DNA from: Jackrogersella multiformis
Taxonomy: Eukaryota; Ascomycota; Sordariomycetes; Xylariales; Hypoxylaceae
NCBI GenBank assembly: GCA_902806575.1
Contig: CADCXD010000002.1
Span: 2,294,001 to 2,358,000 of the forward strand
Direction: 5' to 3'
DNA length: 64,000 bases
This document shows, in pieces, positions 1 through 11,331 of the stretch; within the stretch, counting starts at the first letter, position 1, and each line of letters starts with the position of its first letter. Both the position numbers and the translations under genes were made by a program. The notes under the pieces are model-generated. The model searched no databases, was not told where the DNA came from, and worked only from the letters and a program-made list of their open reading frames with translations.

Positions 1-255
1 TGGTGATTGTGGCTGAATAGCTGGAAAATATGTGGCAGAGGTAGATGTAAAGGACCACGGGACTGCTCATCGTCAAGTACCTAGTACAAGTATGAGATTA
101 TTATCATAGGAACTATCATAGCTTCATACTCGGAATAGTTCACCGCTCACGCTCTTTATCACCTTGATTCCGAGTCTTGGTTTTATTGAGGAAATTTTGG
201 AGGAAAAGTCCAGGTTGTCAATAATTTCATGGTTTCTCACACCTTCATTTGACGC

Positions 256-1137
256 ATGAGTCCTAACCCTAAGGCTTTGGAGACCATCATGAGCGACATT
301 CCAGTCAAAACTGCATTTGAAGATGCGCCGTTCCCTCTGACGGAAGTAGACAAATGGATATTATCGTTGACGGATGACGAGTACCAATATCACGACTGGG
401 AAGATATGAAGAAGATCATAGGTAGGATATTGCTTATTGCTCATCTATTTCTCGTGATGGGTAACTTAGACTATTCTCTAGGCGAGAATAACCTTTCTGT
501 TCTCAAACGAAAGCCTTCCGATTTGCGACGGTATATTAAATGGACTGCCGAGACCAAGACAGAATACGGATCCATGACAAATTATCTCATCAAGCACCGG
601 CTACCCAAAACTTGGGGATCACCTCCTTTTAGACCAGCATCGACTATTCCGTTTGACGATGCATCTGACTATAGAGTCCTGATCAACGACTGGCCTTATG
701 GGTTGACAGCAAATCTGACCCATATAGTTGTCTGGTCAAGAACAACGATTGAGACGGATCCTGCGACCGGAGACATGACCCCAGACACTCGTCGTATCGT
801 GACCAATTTTGTGAAGAGGTTCTTTGTCGACAGACTAGGTCCAGACGGAGGCGATAAAGTTCTGTGGTTTAAGAATTGGGTTGCACTGCAAAGCGTGAGA
901 GCATTGGAGCGTATGTATAAGCTGATAAGAGCATTATTTCTTCCTCCTGTTTCGACTTATAGGTGACCACTCTGAGTCCCTCGAGAGACTCACAACTCGA
1001 AGGTGGCCACTAATGTCTTCTATGGACATATTGCTGACCCAGATATTATAGATATCCATGTCATTGTCAAGGATGTTAATAAGGATATCTTGGATGAGTG
1101 GACTGAGGAGCTCGATTGCCATAGATTGCTGAACTAG
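256..1137 (+). CDS. GIG1: N-acetylglucosamine-induced protein 1 family (DUF3605)
   Basis: Three exons: 256-421, 482-910 and 1052-1137, giving about 226 residues. The protein carries the blocks typical of the DUF3605/GIG1 family: FPLTEVDKW near the N-terminus, HDWED, KRKPSDLRRY, the LPKTWGSPPF segment, NDWPYG, FVKRFFVDRLGP and the WFKNWVALQSVRALEH block. The C-terminal exon restores the family ending (HVIVKDV...DEWTEE). The family was named from a GlcNAc-induced Candida gene; its biochemical role is not firmly known. Intron 1 is 60 bp and stop-free, so skipping its removal would add 20 residues. Intron 2 has a nearer AG at 961-962, but using it destroys the conserved C-terminus, so the distal acceptor at 1050-1051 was chosen. 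A second ATG at 289 could be the true start. It converges on SND2 with about 70 bp between stop codons. Confidence 0.85.
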
Positions 1138-1207
1138 ACGACTATGATGAATAGAGTAGTTTTAGGGGATTATTCGTAGTAAAATGCCGATCGAGACATG
1201 ATGCTCC

Positions 1208-1693
1208 CTAAGCTGCTCGTCGTTGCTTCCTGTTTCCTGCTATCGGTACAGCATCATCTGGCTGCTGTCCTTGCATACCCGCCATTCCGCGAGCTGCACC
1301 AAGGAGACTATAACCTTTGAAAGCCCCATAAGCAGGGACAACAGCCCAGAGAAGCCATCCCCAGTTGCCAAAAAGTATGACAGATACCACGGATGCCCAA
1401 GTCACCCATATAACGTCAAACATATACTCGGTGAGTCCGGGCGCAGACAGGTCTTCGCCTGCAGTGCGTAGGGCCTTTGTTGACGAATCATGTTTAGGCC
1501 GCCCTGATGACTCTAAGACATATTCGCAGATGAAGCTGGGAACGGATAGGATAACATAGAGTAGCAAGGAACGCTTTCTGAACAGGAGATGGGACAGTAC
1601 AAAAAGCGTATTGACGATGAGAGTGCCGGTGTGAAGATTGGTTAGAGCCGTAGCATTAGATTTCGCCCTGTCCTTGCGCGCCTTCTGTGCCAT
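1208..1693 (-). CDS. SND2: SRP-independent targeting protein 2 (TMEM208 family)
   Basis: Intronless ORF of 161 residues. The family (SND2 in yeast, TMEM208 in animals; DUF788) is an ER membrane protein acting in SRP-independent targeting of proteins to the ER. The sequence shows a basic N-terminus (MAQKARKDRAKSN), a first hydrophobic pair around residues 25-60 (TLIVNTLFVLSHLLF and LLLYVILSVPSFICEYVLE), a polar loop, a second hydrophobic pair around 90-130 (MFDVIWVTWASVVSVILF and GWLLWAVVPAYGAFKGY) and the basic tail NRKQRRAA. This length and layout are usual for the family. It is transcribed toward GIG1 and diverges from CDC27 across a 1.3 kb spacer. Confidence 0.9.
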   Translation of the reverse strand: MAQKARKDRAKSNATALTNLHTGTLIVNTLFVLSHLLFRKRSLLLYVILSVPSFICEYVLESSGRPKHDSSTKALRTAGEDLSAPGLTEYMFDVIWVTWASVVSVILFGNWGWLLWAVVPAYGAFKGYSLLGAARGMAGMQGQQPDDAVPIAGNRKQRRAA

Positions 1694-3006
1694 TGTGGAA
1701 TTGTATTTGTATATGTAATATATTTCCTTGCTTTATTTCTTTGCTTTATCAAATATGCATGGAATATATTTCGAAGAATTGAGTGACGGGCCTCGTTGAT
1801 GGATGAGGTGTTCAGAATAAAAATAGTGTGGCTTCCAGGTTATGAACGAGTACCCTAGGTACCTAGGTACCTATGAACGAGGCTGGAATTGACAGGCCAC
1901 TGCGTAGTGGAAGGTGGGGGCCTAAGAAAGAGCCTATGGGCGAAGGGCGGTGGGCTGTTAGGCTGTTTACGGTACCTAGGTACCTAGGTACGTTTAGAGC
2001 ATTAAGGTTCTGTTAGCGCCCTTGCTGTTGCTCCTGACAGGCTGACAGGCAGACAGGTTGGTTGCGGTGGTTGCGGTGGTTGCGTACCAGTTACGTGTAG
2101 CCAATCAACCCCCCTGACAACTTCCTATCCACCATAACATCCCAATCCCCAATACCAAAATCGCGAGGAAGCTCGGACTGCGACGAGGCAAAAGGAAAAA
2201 AAAAAGTTACCTTTTACCTTTTTTTTTAATCTTGGCCCGTTTCTTTTATATCGTATATCCCACCAGGATCCCCGAATAATCTTTTCTCTTAATACCGTTG
2301 AATGGTATTACCGGGGCACGCGGCTGTCTGGGCTGGGAGAAGGGTAGCCTATCGGACAACGTCGTCGCTTTGTTACCTTCTAAAACGATCATCTCATCCA
2401 TTCACCTCATCCATTCACTAATGGGTTATTGATGAGATAATTCTACCTCGTCTCTCTTTCACTCTGTCTATTGTCTATCGCCTATCGACTACCGTTTACT
2501 GTCAACTCTCTACCGTCCATCGTCTACCTCTGTCTATCTCTTCATACGCTCCCGGTCCCAAAGTCACCGTGATTACAGAGATGGTTATTCAAAACAATCA
2601 AGGCCGAGTAGAAAAATATTTCCACTTCCTCAACTTTAACCGACAATTCCGATTTCGATTCTCATACACGACTTCTTACTACACTTCTGGTATTCCGAGT
2701 TAAACAAAGACCACTATAATCCTAATCATTATCGTCGCTACCTAGACCTAGGTTAACCGCCTTGCTTAGCCGCCTTCCAGTCTTGCCCTTCCATTCTTGC
2801 AAGCACGCGGCTTAACTGTTGTGGCCGAGTCTCACCCTCCCTACCCAAGTAGTTTACAGCTACTTGTTCTTACTTCCGACCTCTATTTGTACCTGAAACA
2901 TAAAGCTGCGCCATTACTACGAGTCGACCACATGGCTATTCGTGAATAGCGCCACCCACCCAGATACTATTGACTATCGAACGATCGCCTAATACCTATC
3001 CCAAAT
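1694..3006. promoter_or_regulatory. Intergenic region between divergent SND2 and CDC27
   Basis: No coding signal is seen over 1.3 kb. It holds three exact copies of the palindrome TACCTAGGTA (1860, 1973 and 1981), a triple GGTTGCGGT-type repeat at about 2060-2084, facing poly-A and poly-T runs at about 2193-2226, and a long pyrimidine-rich tract (about 2450-2545) typical of fungal promoters and leaders. It must contain the promoters of both genes. CDC27 probably has a long 5' leader; no TATA box is convincing. Confidence 0.5.
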
Positions 3007-5505
3007 ATGGCACCGACGAGCTCGGCCATCGCAGGCCAGTTAAGACAGGTCGTTCATTACCATCTCGACAACACATCATACGACAATGCACTATTCTTTG
3101 CAGAAAGGCTAGCCGCTCATGACCATCGCTCGAGCGAATCGCAATATCTCCTTGCTCTCTGCCATTTCCGGCTTGGTGACTACCACTCGGCATATGAGAT
3201 TAGCAAGCCTGTTGGATACCGTGGGAGTAATGTTTCCTGTTCATACATCCTTGCCCAGTGCTGCCTGGAACTTGGACAATACAAAGACGGTATTATGGCG
3301 CTGGAGAAGTCTCGACCTTCATGGTCACGGAAGTTTAGTTTAGGGAAGCACGGTGCAACGAGCAGAGCGCAGCACCCAGACGGCGCAAGTGCTGCTTGTT
3401 TGCTTGGAAAGCTTTATCGAGCTTATGACGACAAGACAAAGGCGACTCTGAACTTTGAAGAGGCGTTGAAGATAAATCCGTTTATGTGGGATGCATTCAC
3501 CGCTCTGTGCGATATGGGCATCCCTGTTAGGACTGGCAGCATCTTCAAATCAAACAACATGTTGATAGAGAGTTTGAGCGCGGATCCAATGAATGGAATC
3601 TTATCAGAGCAGAAGGACAGCAGTGCAACTAATCTAATGGAACACCTGCCTAAGAAAGTGTCCGGTCGTCCTGCGGGCTTCGATGCGGCGGGGGATCCCT
3701 TTGATTCTCAAAGACCAACAGCCGGATATGAAATGCCACTCGGCGCTAACCTCCTCTCCGGCGAGAACGACTTCATGTCTAAAATCAACGCAGCTCGTTC
3801 TAGGATGGTGACTACCGCCGACCCCGGGTTTGAAAGCGTGGAAACACCGATTCCCAACCACAACGATTCGAACATCCCTCGGATTAACTATCCACCAGAG
3901 CCTCCTCAGGCTCCGGCGAGGAAGATAAGGAATGCCCAGCCTATAGAATCCGGTCTTACAGATATGCCGCCAAAGATGGGGTACCGGGCGGGTACTAAGA
4001 GGACCCAGAAATTGCAAGACAGATCTCAAGAAGACGTCATAGCAGAGTCGAATCCTACCCTTCTTAGGCCGTCTGCCCCCGGCGTAGAGAGGAAGAGGAA
4101 CATTTCTGGTCACCCCGTCCAATCCAGGCAGCAACCTGAAGAACCTGGGGCTCCGCAGAGAAGGAGCGCGAGATTAAACCTGTTCAGGGGCGCTAATGCG
4201 AAGGCCAACTCCGGAGCCGGCGGCTCACGAGAATTGAAAAAGGCTAGACCCCCAGTATCGAGAATCGTGCGGCCCAACTCGAGTGGTTCCAACGTTGGCA
4301 GAGCTGTGAGCGGCAACAGAAAGCCGTTAGAAGAGAATACCATGGAGGTAGAGCATGCCGAGGCGCCACGAGTGAAGGAAATCTATCCCCAACCCCCGAT
4401 CGTCAAGCCAGCAGAATCGGAATCCGTGAAGGTCGAGGAAACGCTGAAATATCTGATGGAGTTACTGAAGAAATTTGGCTCCGGTTATGTTGCACTATCG
4501 CAATATCGATGTGCTGAAGCTCTAGCCTCTTACATTTCGCTACCACGGATGCACCAGGACACACCGTGGGTGCTGTCACAGATGGGGCGAGCATATTATG
4601 AGCAGGCGGAGTATGCTGAGGCGGAGAAGTATTATAGGCGGTTACGTGTTCGGGCTCCTACCCGCCTCGAAGATATGGAAGTATACTCCACGATCCTATG
4701 GTTCCTGAAAAGAGAGACGGACCTCTCTTTTCTTGCCCACGAGCTTGTCGACATGTCGTGGCATTCCCCTCAGGCCTGGTGCGCGCTCGGTAACGCTTGG
4801 TCACTTGCCCGAGATCACGAGCAGGCATTACGATGCTTCAAGCGAGCAACTCAGCTGAACCCCAAGTTCGCGTACGCATTTACTTTGCAGGGCCATGAAC
4901 ACGTTTCGAACGAAGAGTATGATAAGGCCCTCACGTCGTATCGCCAGGCAATATCATCTGATCGGCGGCACTACAATGCGTATTATGGCATTGGTAGAGT
5001 CTATGAAAAACTTGGAAGCTACGACAAGGCTTACACACACTTCCACTCTGCGTCTGTCATTAATCCTACCAATGCTGTTTTAATCTGCTGCATCGGTAAT
5101 GTCCTCGAAAAGCAGCGGCAAATTGTCAAGGCTCTTCAATACTTCACCAAAGCTACCGAGCTTGCTCCCCATGCCGCGCAGACTCGGTATAAAAAAGCCA
5201 GGGCTCTCTTGGCTCTTAACCAGCTTGACGAGGCCCAAAAGGAACTCGAGATTCTCAAGACCCTCGCTCCCGACGAGGCCACGGTGCATTTCCTCCTTGG
5301 GAAGCTGTACAAGTCCCTTAACGACAAGGGCTCTGCTGTGCGGCATTTCACGATTGCACTGAATCTGGATCCGAAGGTTTGTCTGACCTTCTAATTCTAA
5401 GGACCCCGTCTTGCTAACCATATCAACTAGGCGAGTCAACAGATTAAAGAGGCTATAGAGAGCCTTGAAGATGATGACAGCTTTGATGATTCTATGATGG
5501 CATGA
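3007..5505 (+). CDS. CDC27: Anaphase-promoting complex subunit 3 (CDC27/BimA/Nuc2)
   Basis: Two exons, 3007-5376 and 5431-5505, giving about 814 residues. The 54-bp intron has a GTTTGT donor, a GCTAAC branch site and a CTAG acceptor; it splices PK to ASQQIKEAIESLE and a short acidic tail ending DDSMMA. CDC27 is a TPR subunit of the APC/C ubiquitin ligase that binds activators and drives mitotic exit. The protein has an N-terminal TPR region (about residues 1-190, beginning with a QLRQVVHYHLDNTSYDNALFFAERL-like helix pair), a long disordered charged linker (about 200-475) and a C-terminal TPR array (about 480-790) with repeated A-Y-Y...Y-A-EKYYRRL-type units. This is the normal CDC27 layout and length. 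Its partner in anaphase onset, separase, lies about 35 kb downstream. Confidence 0.95.
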
Positions 5506-6762
5506 TGCAGGGCGCGGCTGAGACCATTGTGTTTACTGAGACACGAGATTGCGTTTCTTGCCATGATTGAAGCGGCATAGGGAGGTTTGGTTGGGCTTCG
5601 GTATTTTCCCAGGGCATGCGTTGAACATCGTCAGGGGGGAGTCGAGATCAGGTTCGGTACGGGCCTCGTACATGTCGGCCTTGTCGGTGGTTGGCATTAC
5701 GAGGTCTGGCAATGCATATGCATCGGCGTTAAGGGAAATTCGAACGGCCCATCATGTTTGACATTATCAGGAAACAAGGACGGCCTTGTGTATAGGTAGT
5801 AAGGGTTTGCATGATGACAAAAGTGTATAGTAATGCGTATTGACGAGCGTCTCGACCGGTCGAATGATCGTCCGAGACATCTCTAGGATACGAAAAGGCT
5901 TAGTAGCATAATGGTCTAGGCTTTTTGTGTGTTCGCATGAGGAAAGCTGGTGTTGCAACTTTCAATAAATACATGCCTGATTACATGACTGATATACTTC
6001 GACCTGAATGTGGAAATACACCTGAATATGTGAATATGAACACACTACCTTAGGTAGGTATAATGCTCTATATTATATCAGAAGGGCTAGGGAGTGATTA
6101 GAAGACACCAATAGCCTTCGATATCTACATGTGACCTACCTAGGTACATGTGACTTAAAACATTGAATCTCCGAATCTCTAATCAGTCTTGATGTCACCC
6201 GAGATGGGCTGAGTCACGTGAAACCATAGAGTTGGCGTCGGGACCTGAAGCCTGATTGCATAAAGACGCTAACACCACGGCGGGACCGGGAGGGGACAAA
6301 AAGCACGGGCCATGGAAGGGATCCATGGAAATCAGCAAAATTGTCCTAAAAGGGAAACTAATAAGGTTGGAAGCTAAGCAGCAAAGCAGTGCGAAAATGC
6401 GGCAAAACACAGCGAAAACACAGCATTTCTGAGCACCCCAAGCAACAGTTAAAATCAGACAACAACGAAATGCTTTTTTAATTTTTTAAATCACCTAGGC
6501 TGATGCCCACGCACCCCCCAAATTTAGACTAGTACCTTCCCGCAATAAAAATCAAATCAGTAACACCCCTCCCTACTACACCTGGTCTACAATAAAAGCC
6601 CACATCCTCTCTTCCGCCTCTTCTCTGTTCTTCTCCGTTTCCTGATTTATCCAACATCAACAAACGCATCAATCTATACTCAACTTCTCATCAACGTCAA
6701 CCATAATTCCATCCCTTTTCATCACTAAAACATTACCAAATCACTACTAATCATCAGCCAAG
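5506..6762. promoter_or_regulatory. CDC27 3' region and histone H4 promoter
   Basis: No gene is recognised. One TACCTAGGTA copy is at 6137. Nearer the H4 start the DNA becomes pyrimidine-rich (about 6600-6760) and has an A/T element, CAATAAAAG, at about 6590 that could act as a TATA-like box. No divergent histone H3 gene is present, although H3/H4 pairs are common in fungi. Confidence 0.4.
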
Positions 6763-7365
<603 letters not shown>

Positions 7366-7895
7366 GCGCGTTTGCCTCGGCCTGCCTGCTTGCTCTTGGC
7401 TGCTCGCGCGCTATACACGCTATAGCAAATCGACTATAGCGATGGCGTAGTATAGCAAAGCAAAGCAAACTGGACGCTCCGCAATGGACTTGGAGGATTG
7501 TGACATTATAGGGAATTGGCATGATACACATTCTGACTGGCGTTGGTGGTTTTACGTTACGGTTCACGGTCTACGCGATGACTTTGAGAGATGGCGTCTG
7601 AGGAAAGATAGCCCGATGAATTGCTACGGCGTACTAAATTTAATCGCATCGCTATACGCCTTGCTATGAACAAACTCTTGATTTCATGATGATTACTTGT
7701 GATTCGTGCTTGTGAATATGTTATTTTTATGTAATTCCTACTTGGAAAGTAGGAGAATAGTAAATTTCCTTAACAACAGTAGCTTACCGCCATGTACCTT
7801 GATAGCTTATGCATTACAGCCTGCTTGACTCCTAACGCCATCACGTCTATGTAGCCGGAAACATCCATATGTCAGGCGACTCAGGCCCTGCCAAC
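7366..7895. other. Convergent 3' region between H4 and TRS20
   Basis: No gene is seen. It holds the 3' untranslated regions of two convergent genes. Short direct repeats of the type ATAGCAAA/GCAAAGCAAA lie at about 7420-7470. I see no terminator I can name. Confidence 0.4.
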
Positions 7896-8547
7896 TCATA
7901 AATACTTCCTACCAGCGGCGGCGACTCTCAGCCTAAACACCGGACTGCGCACCTCCATGTTGGCCCTGTAGAAGGGGCTCATGATGGTCTTGACCCAATT
8001 CTCGTAGACTTCGAGCATGAAGTTCTTGATGGCCTCCTCGGTCTGCGGGCTCGTGGGGTTGGCGCCGATGGAGGTGGACGAGCGTGTCGACGTCGTGGAT
8101 ACGGGCATCGTCGGCTGGTGCAGCAGCAGGAACTTGACGTTGCCGCCCGTCACGAAGCACGACACGTAGTTGTTGAAGAACTTGTCGACGCACTTGAGGT
8201 ACCTTTATTTTTGGGTTGGATTCTTTTAGCGTCATGGTATTATGTAGTTTTCATCGGGGATGTATTCTTCTTCTGCCACTATCTTCGAACTAGTCTGTCT
8301 ACCTAGTATAATGGAGTATAGTGTATGGGTATGTAGTATTGCAGCACGGTGTAGCTACTTACATCTGGCCGGTTCCCCATTGGACCTCTTCGATGATGTC
8401 GAGGCTGCTGTGGGCGATGAATTGGTTCATGTGGCGCGCCTGCTCGGTGAAGCGCGGCTGCCCGTCGCCGCCCTGCTTCGACGTTCCGAACTCGTGCTCG
8501 AACATCGGGTTGTCCTGCGTGCCGATGATGGCGAAGTAGTATGACAT
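7896..8547 (-). CDS. TRS20: TRAPP complex subunit 2 (Trs20/sedlin)
   Basis: Two exons on the minus strand, 8547-8363 and 8202-7896, giving 163 residues. The 160-bp intron (GTAAGT donor, AAAG acceptor) splits the Met codon in the GTGQM-YLKCVDKFF block. Trs20/sedlin is a core longin-fold subunit of the TRAPP tethering complexes, which activate Ypt1/Rab1 in ER-Golgi traffic. The start MSYYFAIIGTQDNPMFEHEFG, the QARHMNQFIAHSSLDIIEEVQW strand, the NNYVSCFVTGGNVKFLLLHQP segment and the C-terminal FYRANMEVRSPVFRLRV are all family hallmarks. A serine/threonine-rich insert (about residues 100-120) is normal in fungi. It diverges from MRPL31 with 378 bp between starts. Confidence 0.95.
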
Positions 8548-8925
8548 TTTCGGCGGTGGGTGATTATCTGTCGATCATTTGCGACGAGGAGTCGGTCGTT
8601 GAGATGGAAGCTTGTGGCTTTTGGATAGCTTCACTTTTGATTAGCGGATTAACAGACTAAGAGATTAGGAGATTAGATACTGGGTAGGTACGTGGATACC
8701 TACCTAGGACTAGGTACATCAAATCAGTTAGTGTAAAAGTGTAAAAGTGTAAAAGTGTAAAATAATATAAGTGGGTTCATTCGTGGGGTTCCCGCTCGGT
8801 CTGGTGGACCGTGCGCTGGTAATCCTACTACCTAGTTGAACTTTTCTAAACTCGATTTCATCACTACTATGCATCTAAATTGGAATAGACCCCCCCCCGA
8901 GCCATCGAGCATAACATCACACACA
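8548..8925. promoter_or_regulatory. Shared divergent promoter of TRS20 and MRPL31
   Basis: Only 378 bp separate the two start codons, so the promoters must be shared or overlap. It contains a TACCTAGGACTAGGTAC variant of the intergenic palindrome at about 8701-8717, an octamer tandem repeat (8731-8762) and a C-run before the MRPL31 start. No TATA box is clear. Confidence 0.5.
8731..8762. repeat. Tandem repeat (GTGTAAAA)x4
   Basis: Four perfect back-to-back copies of the octamer GTGTAAAA lie in the middle of the TRS20/MRPL31 divergent promoter. The repeat could be a simple microsatellite or a cluster of binding sites; nothing in the sequence decides between these. Confidence 0.9.
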
Positions 8926-9429
8926 ATGTTCGGCGCATTCAGAGCGACGAACCCGTTACTTGGTGGCCTTTTGTGGTACGTATGTGGCCAGGCCGAATCT
9001 ACGTTTCCAATGGCTTCTTGATCGGAATCGACTGAGTCGTCTAGCTCGTCTCTGCTTTGCTAACTCTACGACCTCTATAGGAAGATCCCCTGGCGCCTCT
9101 CACGATTCCAGAAAGCGCGCCAACGGAAGCGACTTCGAGCCGTCGATGCCGTAGTAGCGATCGTAGACAGCGCCTTAGCGAAGAAGGGCGAGACGCTGCA
9201 GGCCCTCGAAACCTGGAAGGCGACGATGCCTACCGAGGCCGAGATGCTGCCGAAGGACAAGTACACTATGTTCGATAGGAAAGTAAAACGATATAGAAAG
9301 GGAATTCACAGTATGTTTATGTCTATTGCTGCTGTGGTTGGGGTTGGTATGTGGATATGCTAACCGCGAGGAATAGAGCTTCCGAAGTGGACAAGAGTTT
9401 CACAGAGATTGAACCCGCCTGGATACTAA
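8926..9429 (+). CDS. MRPL31: Mitochondrial large-subunit ribosomal protein L31 (mL60)
   Basis: Three small exons, 8926-8975, 9081-9310 and 9377-9429, encode 110 residues. Introns are 105 bp (GTACGT...TATAG) and 66 bp (GTATGT...ATAG). The spliced protein starts MFGAFRATNPLLGGLLW, continues KIPWRLS...QRKRLRAVDAVVA and ends with MLPKDKYTMFDRKVKRYRKGIHKLPKWTRVSQRLNPPGY, which matches the fungal MRPL31/mL60 family closely, including its size. It is a structural protein of the mitochondrial 54S ribosomal subunit. The strongly basic composition fits rRNA binding. Confidence 0.94.
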
Positions 9430-9834
9430 GCGATTATGGCGTAATTCCGTAACCAACATCCAACTACACTCCACGTTATTAGGTGAATATACACCTCGGT
9501 ACTCTTATGCTGGTTATCTACCTAGGTATATAATGGGTTAGCAAGCGGGAGATGCCCGTGTGGGGGATCATATCTCGAAGTGGTGACCTCCATGACGACC
9601 TTGGACCGCAGATCAAACCCCAATGGATTGTATACTATTGTACTTGAACCAGAGAAGTCTTACACAAGCTTCGTTCTATACATGCATGAAATAAATCAAT
9701 AGAAAACGGGCAATTCGTCACAAGATAAATATCGCCCAATCACAAGTAGCAGCGAATTATCCGTAATCCAGTTTATTCATCCGACTTAATTCTCATCCAA
9801 GGGGTATCAATGAACCATCATGCTAGCTAGATAC
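9430..9834. other. Convergent 3' region between MRPL31 and CBC2
   Basis: No gene is seen. It contains one TACCTAGGTA copy (9519) and A/T-rich 3' untranslated sequence. Confidence 0.4.
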
Positions 9835-10587
9835 CTATCGAAGGCGTCCATAGTCCTCTTCGGTGTGAGTATCTCGCTCTCTGTTTCGCAGGTTGTCGCG
9901 TTCTCTGTCCGCCTGGATGGCTCTGCCTAGGCCGCCTCTGCCTTCGTCAAAGTCGTCTCGGTACTCATCTCGCACTTGACCGCCGGATTTGCCTCGGCCG
10001 TACTGACGGCCCTCCTCGAAGCCTGGATCCAAGTCCGTACGGATGATTCGTTCGTCAAGCTTGGTGCCGCCTATATACTTCATGCAGCCGAGGGCATCCT
10101 GGTGGGTGTAGTACTCGACGAAGCAGAACCCGCAGGGGGTCTTGTTCAATCGGTCCAGTCCCATGACCAGGCGCTTGATCTCGCCGCACTTGGAGAATAG
10201 CTCATAGACCTGCTCTTCGGTGGTATAGAATGATCTTGGCCAGACGATGTCAGTATTGAAAATGCTCAAGAAATAGTAAGATGGATGACATAGCGGTGAA
10301 CTTACAAGTTACCAACGTAGAGAGTGGTAGAGTTCTTCAGAGGATCCTCCGGTGCTTCCTCTGTTTGTGCAGCAATAGCTGCCTCAGTATCGCCATCCCT
10401 ATTCTCTCGGCTGTTATCAGTCCGTCGGCGCTTGTTCTGTTCCCATTGACGAGTGTAAGTTTGTATCCGAGACATTGTATGCTGATAATACATGATGAAT
10501 GAGATGGGTGGGAGAGCTTACCCGACTGTTGTAATAGGCACTGGGACGGTCCAATCTATCAACCGTGGATCGAGTTAAAGGCCGCAT
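9835..10587 (-). CDS. CBC2: Nuclear cap-binding complex small subunit (CBP20)
   Basis: Three exons on the minus strand, 10587-10522, 10436-10306 and 10234-9835, giving about 198 residues. CBP20 binds the m7G cap of nuclear transcripts with CBP80 and supports splicing, export and snRNA handling. Exon 1 gives the conserved N-terminus with TVDRLDRPSAYYNSR, whose tyrosines stack on the cap. The single RRM has RNP2 LYVGNL and RNP1 GFCFVEYY, followed by the conserved RTDLDPGFEEGRQYGRGKSGGQVRDEYR block. Intron 1 (85 bp) was given the acceptor GAACAG because the nearer CAG would leave only 40 bp; this junction is the least certain. A basic NKRRRTD stretch after it could be a nuclear signal. It diverges from NUP82. 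Confidence 0.92.
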
Positions 10588-11331
10588 ATTGGAATAAGGA
10601 TTCTACGTTCGTCAAAAAACTTGAAATCGTTGTTGTTAGGAATTATGTATGAACCAGGGAAGGCTGAAATTAAGAAGCGAATAAACATCAAATGTGTACT
10701 ACGTAAGTACGTATCAGATGTCGATTGAGAAAGGCTGAAGCTTCGGTTCCGCTTTTATTTTTCTAGTACTATGTACTTCTAGTGTAGTGATTCGTTTATG
10801 CCGGTTGTTAGTGCGGAAGCTTAGAGCTAGGTAGTACTACGTAGTAGGTACCTAGGTAGTTGCCCATGCGCGTCGTCCAGGTAAGGTAAGTCGTGTCAGA
10901 TCGCGCTTGGGGTTTTCTATCTGAATCGGTGCCCGGGTATTAAGTATATTTTATTTTCTGCCACCAAAAATACCTAGTGGTTTTGACCGAGGTACATACA
11001 GTATCTACCTACATACCTAATATCAGCTAGCTCTACCTTCCTAGGTAAGAGCTTACACGCAAACAGCTTGGCAGGGCAAGCGAAAATTAACCCAACTAAA
11101 GAAGGTACGAACTTATTATTATCCATGTACATACATTAGGTACATACCTACATCGAGATCCTCCTGCTTCTATCTCCAACTTCAACACCACACACTAACC
11201 TTGGAATTCTCAATCCAACCAACAACAACAAAGCGCTAATCATCTGCACTGCACACCTTAGGCAGAAAATGCAACTTTTTTGACTGATGACAACACACAC
11301 CGATCTCACCGATCTCACCGAACTTTGAAAG
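10588..11331. promoter_or_regulatory. Divergent promoter region of CBC2 and NUP82
   Basis: No gene is seen. The region has one exact TACCTAGGTA (10849), several degenerate relatives (around 10968, 11002 and 11038), and a pyrimidine-rich segment close to the NUP82 start. Both flanking genes act in nuclear mRNA export, so coordinate control is possible but unproven. Confidence 0.45.
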
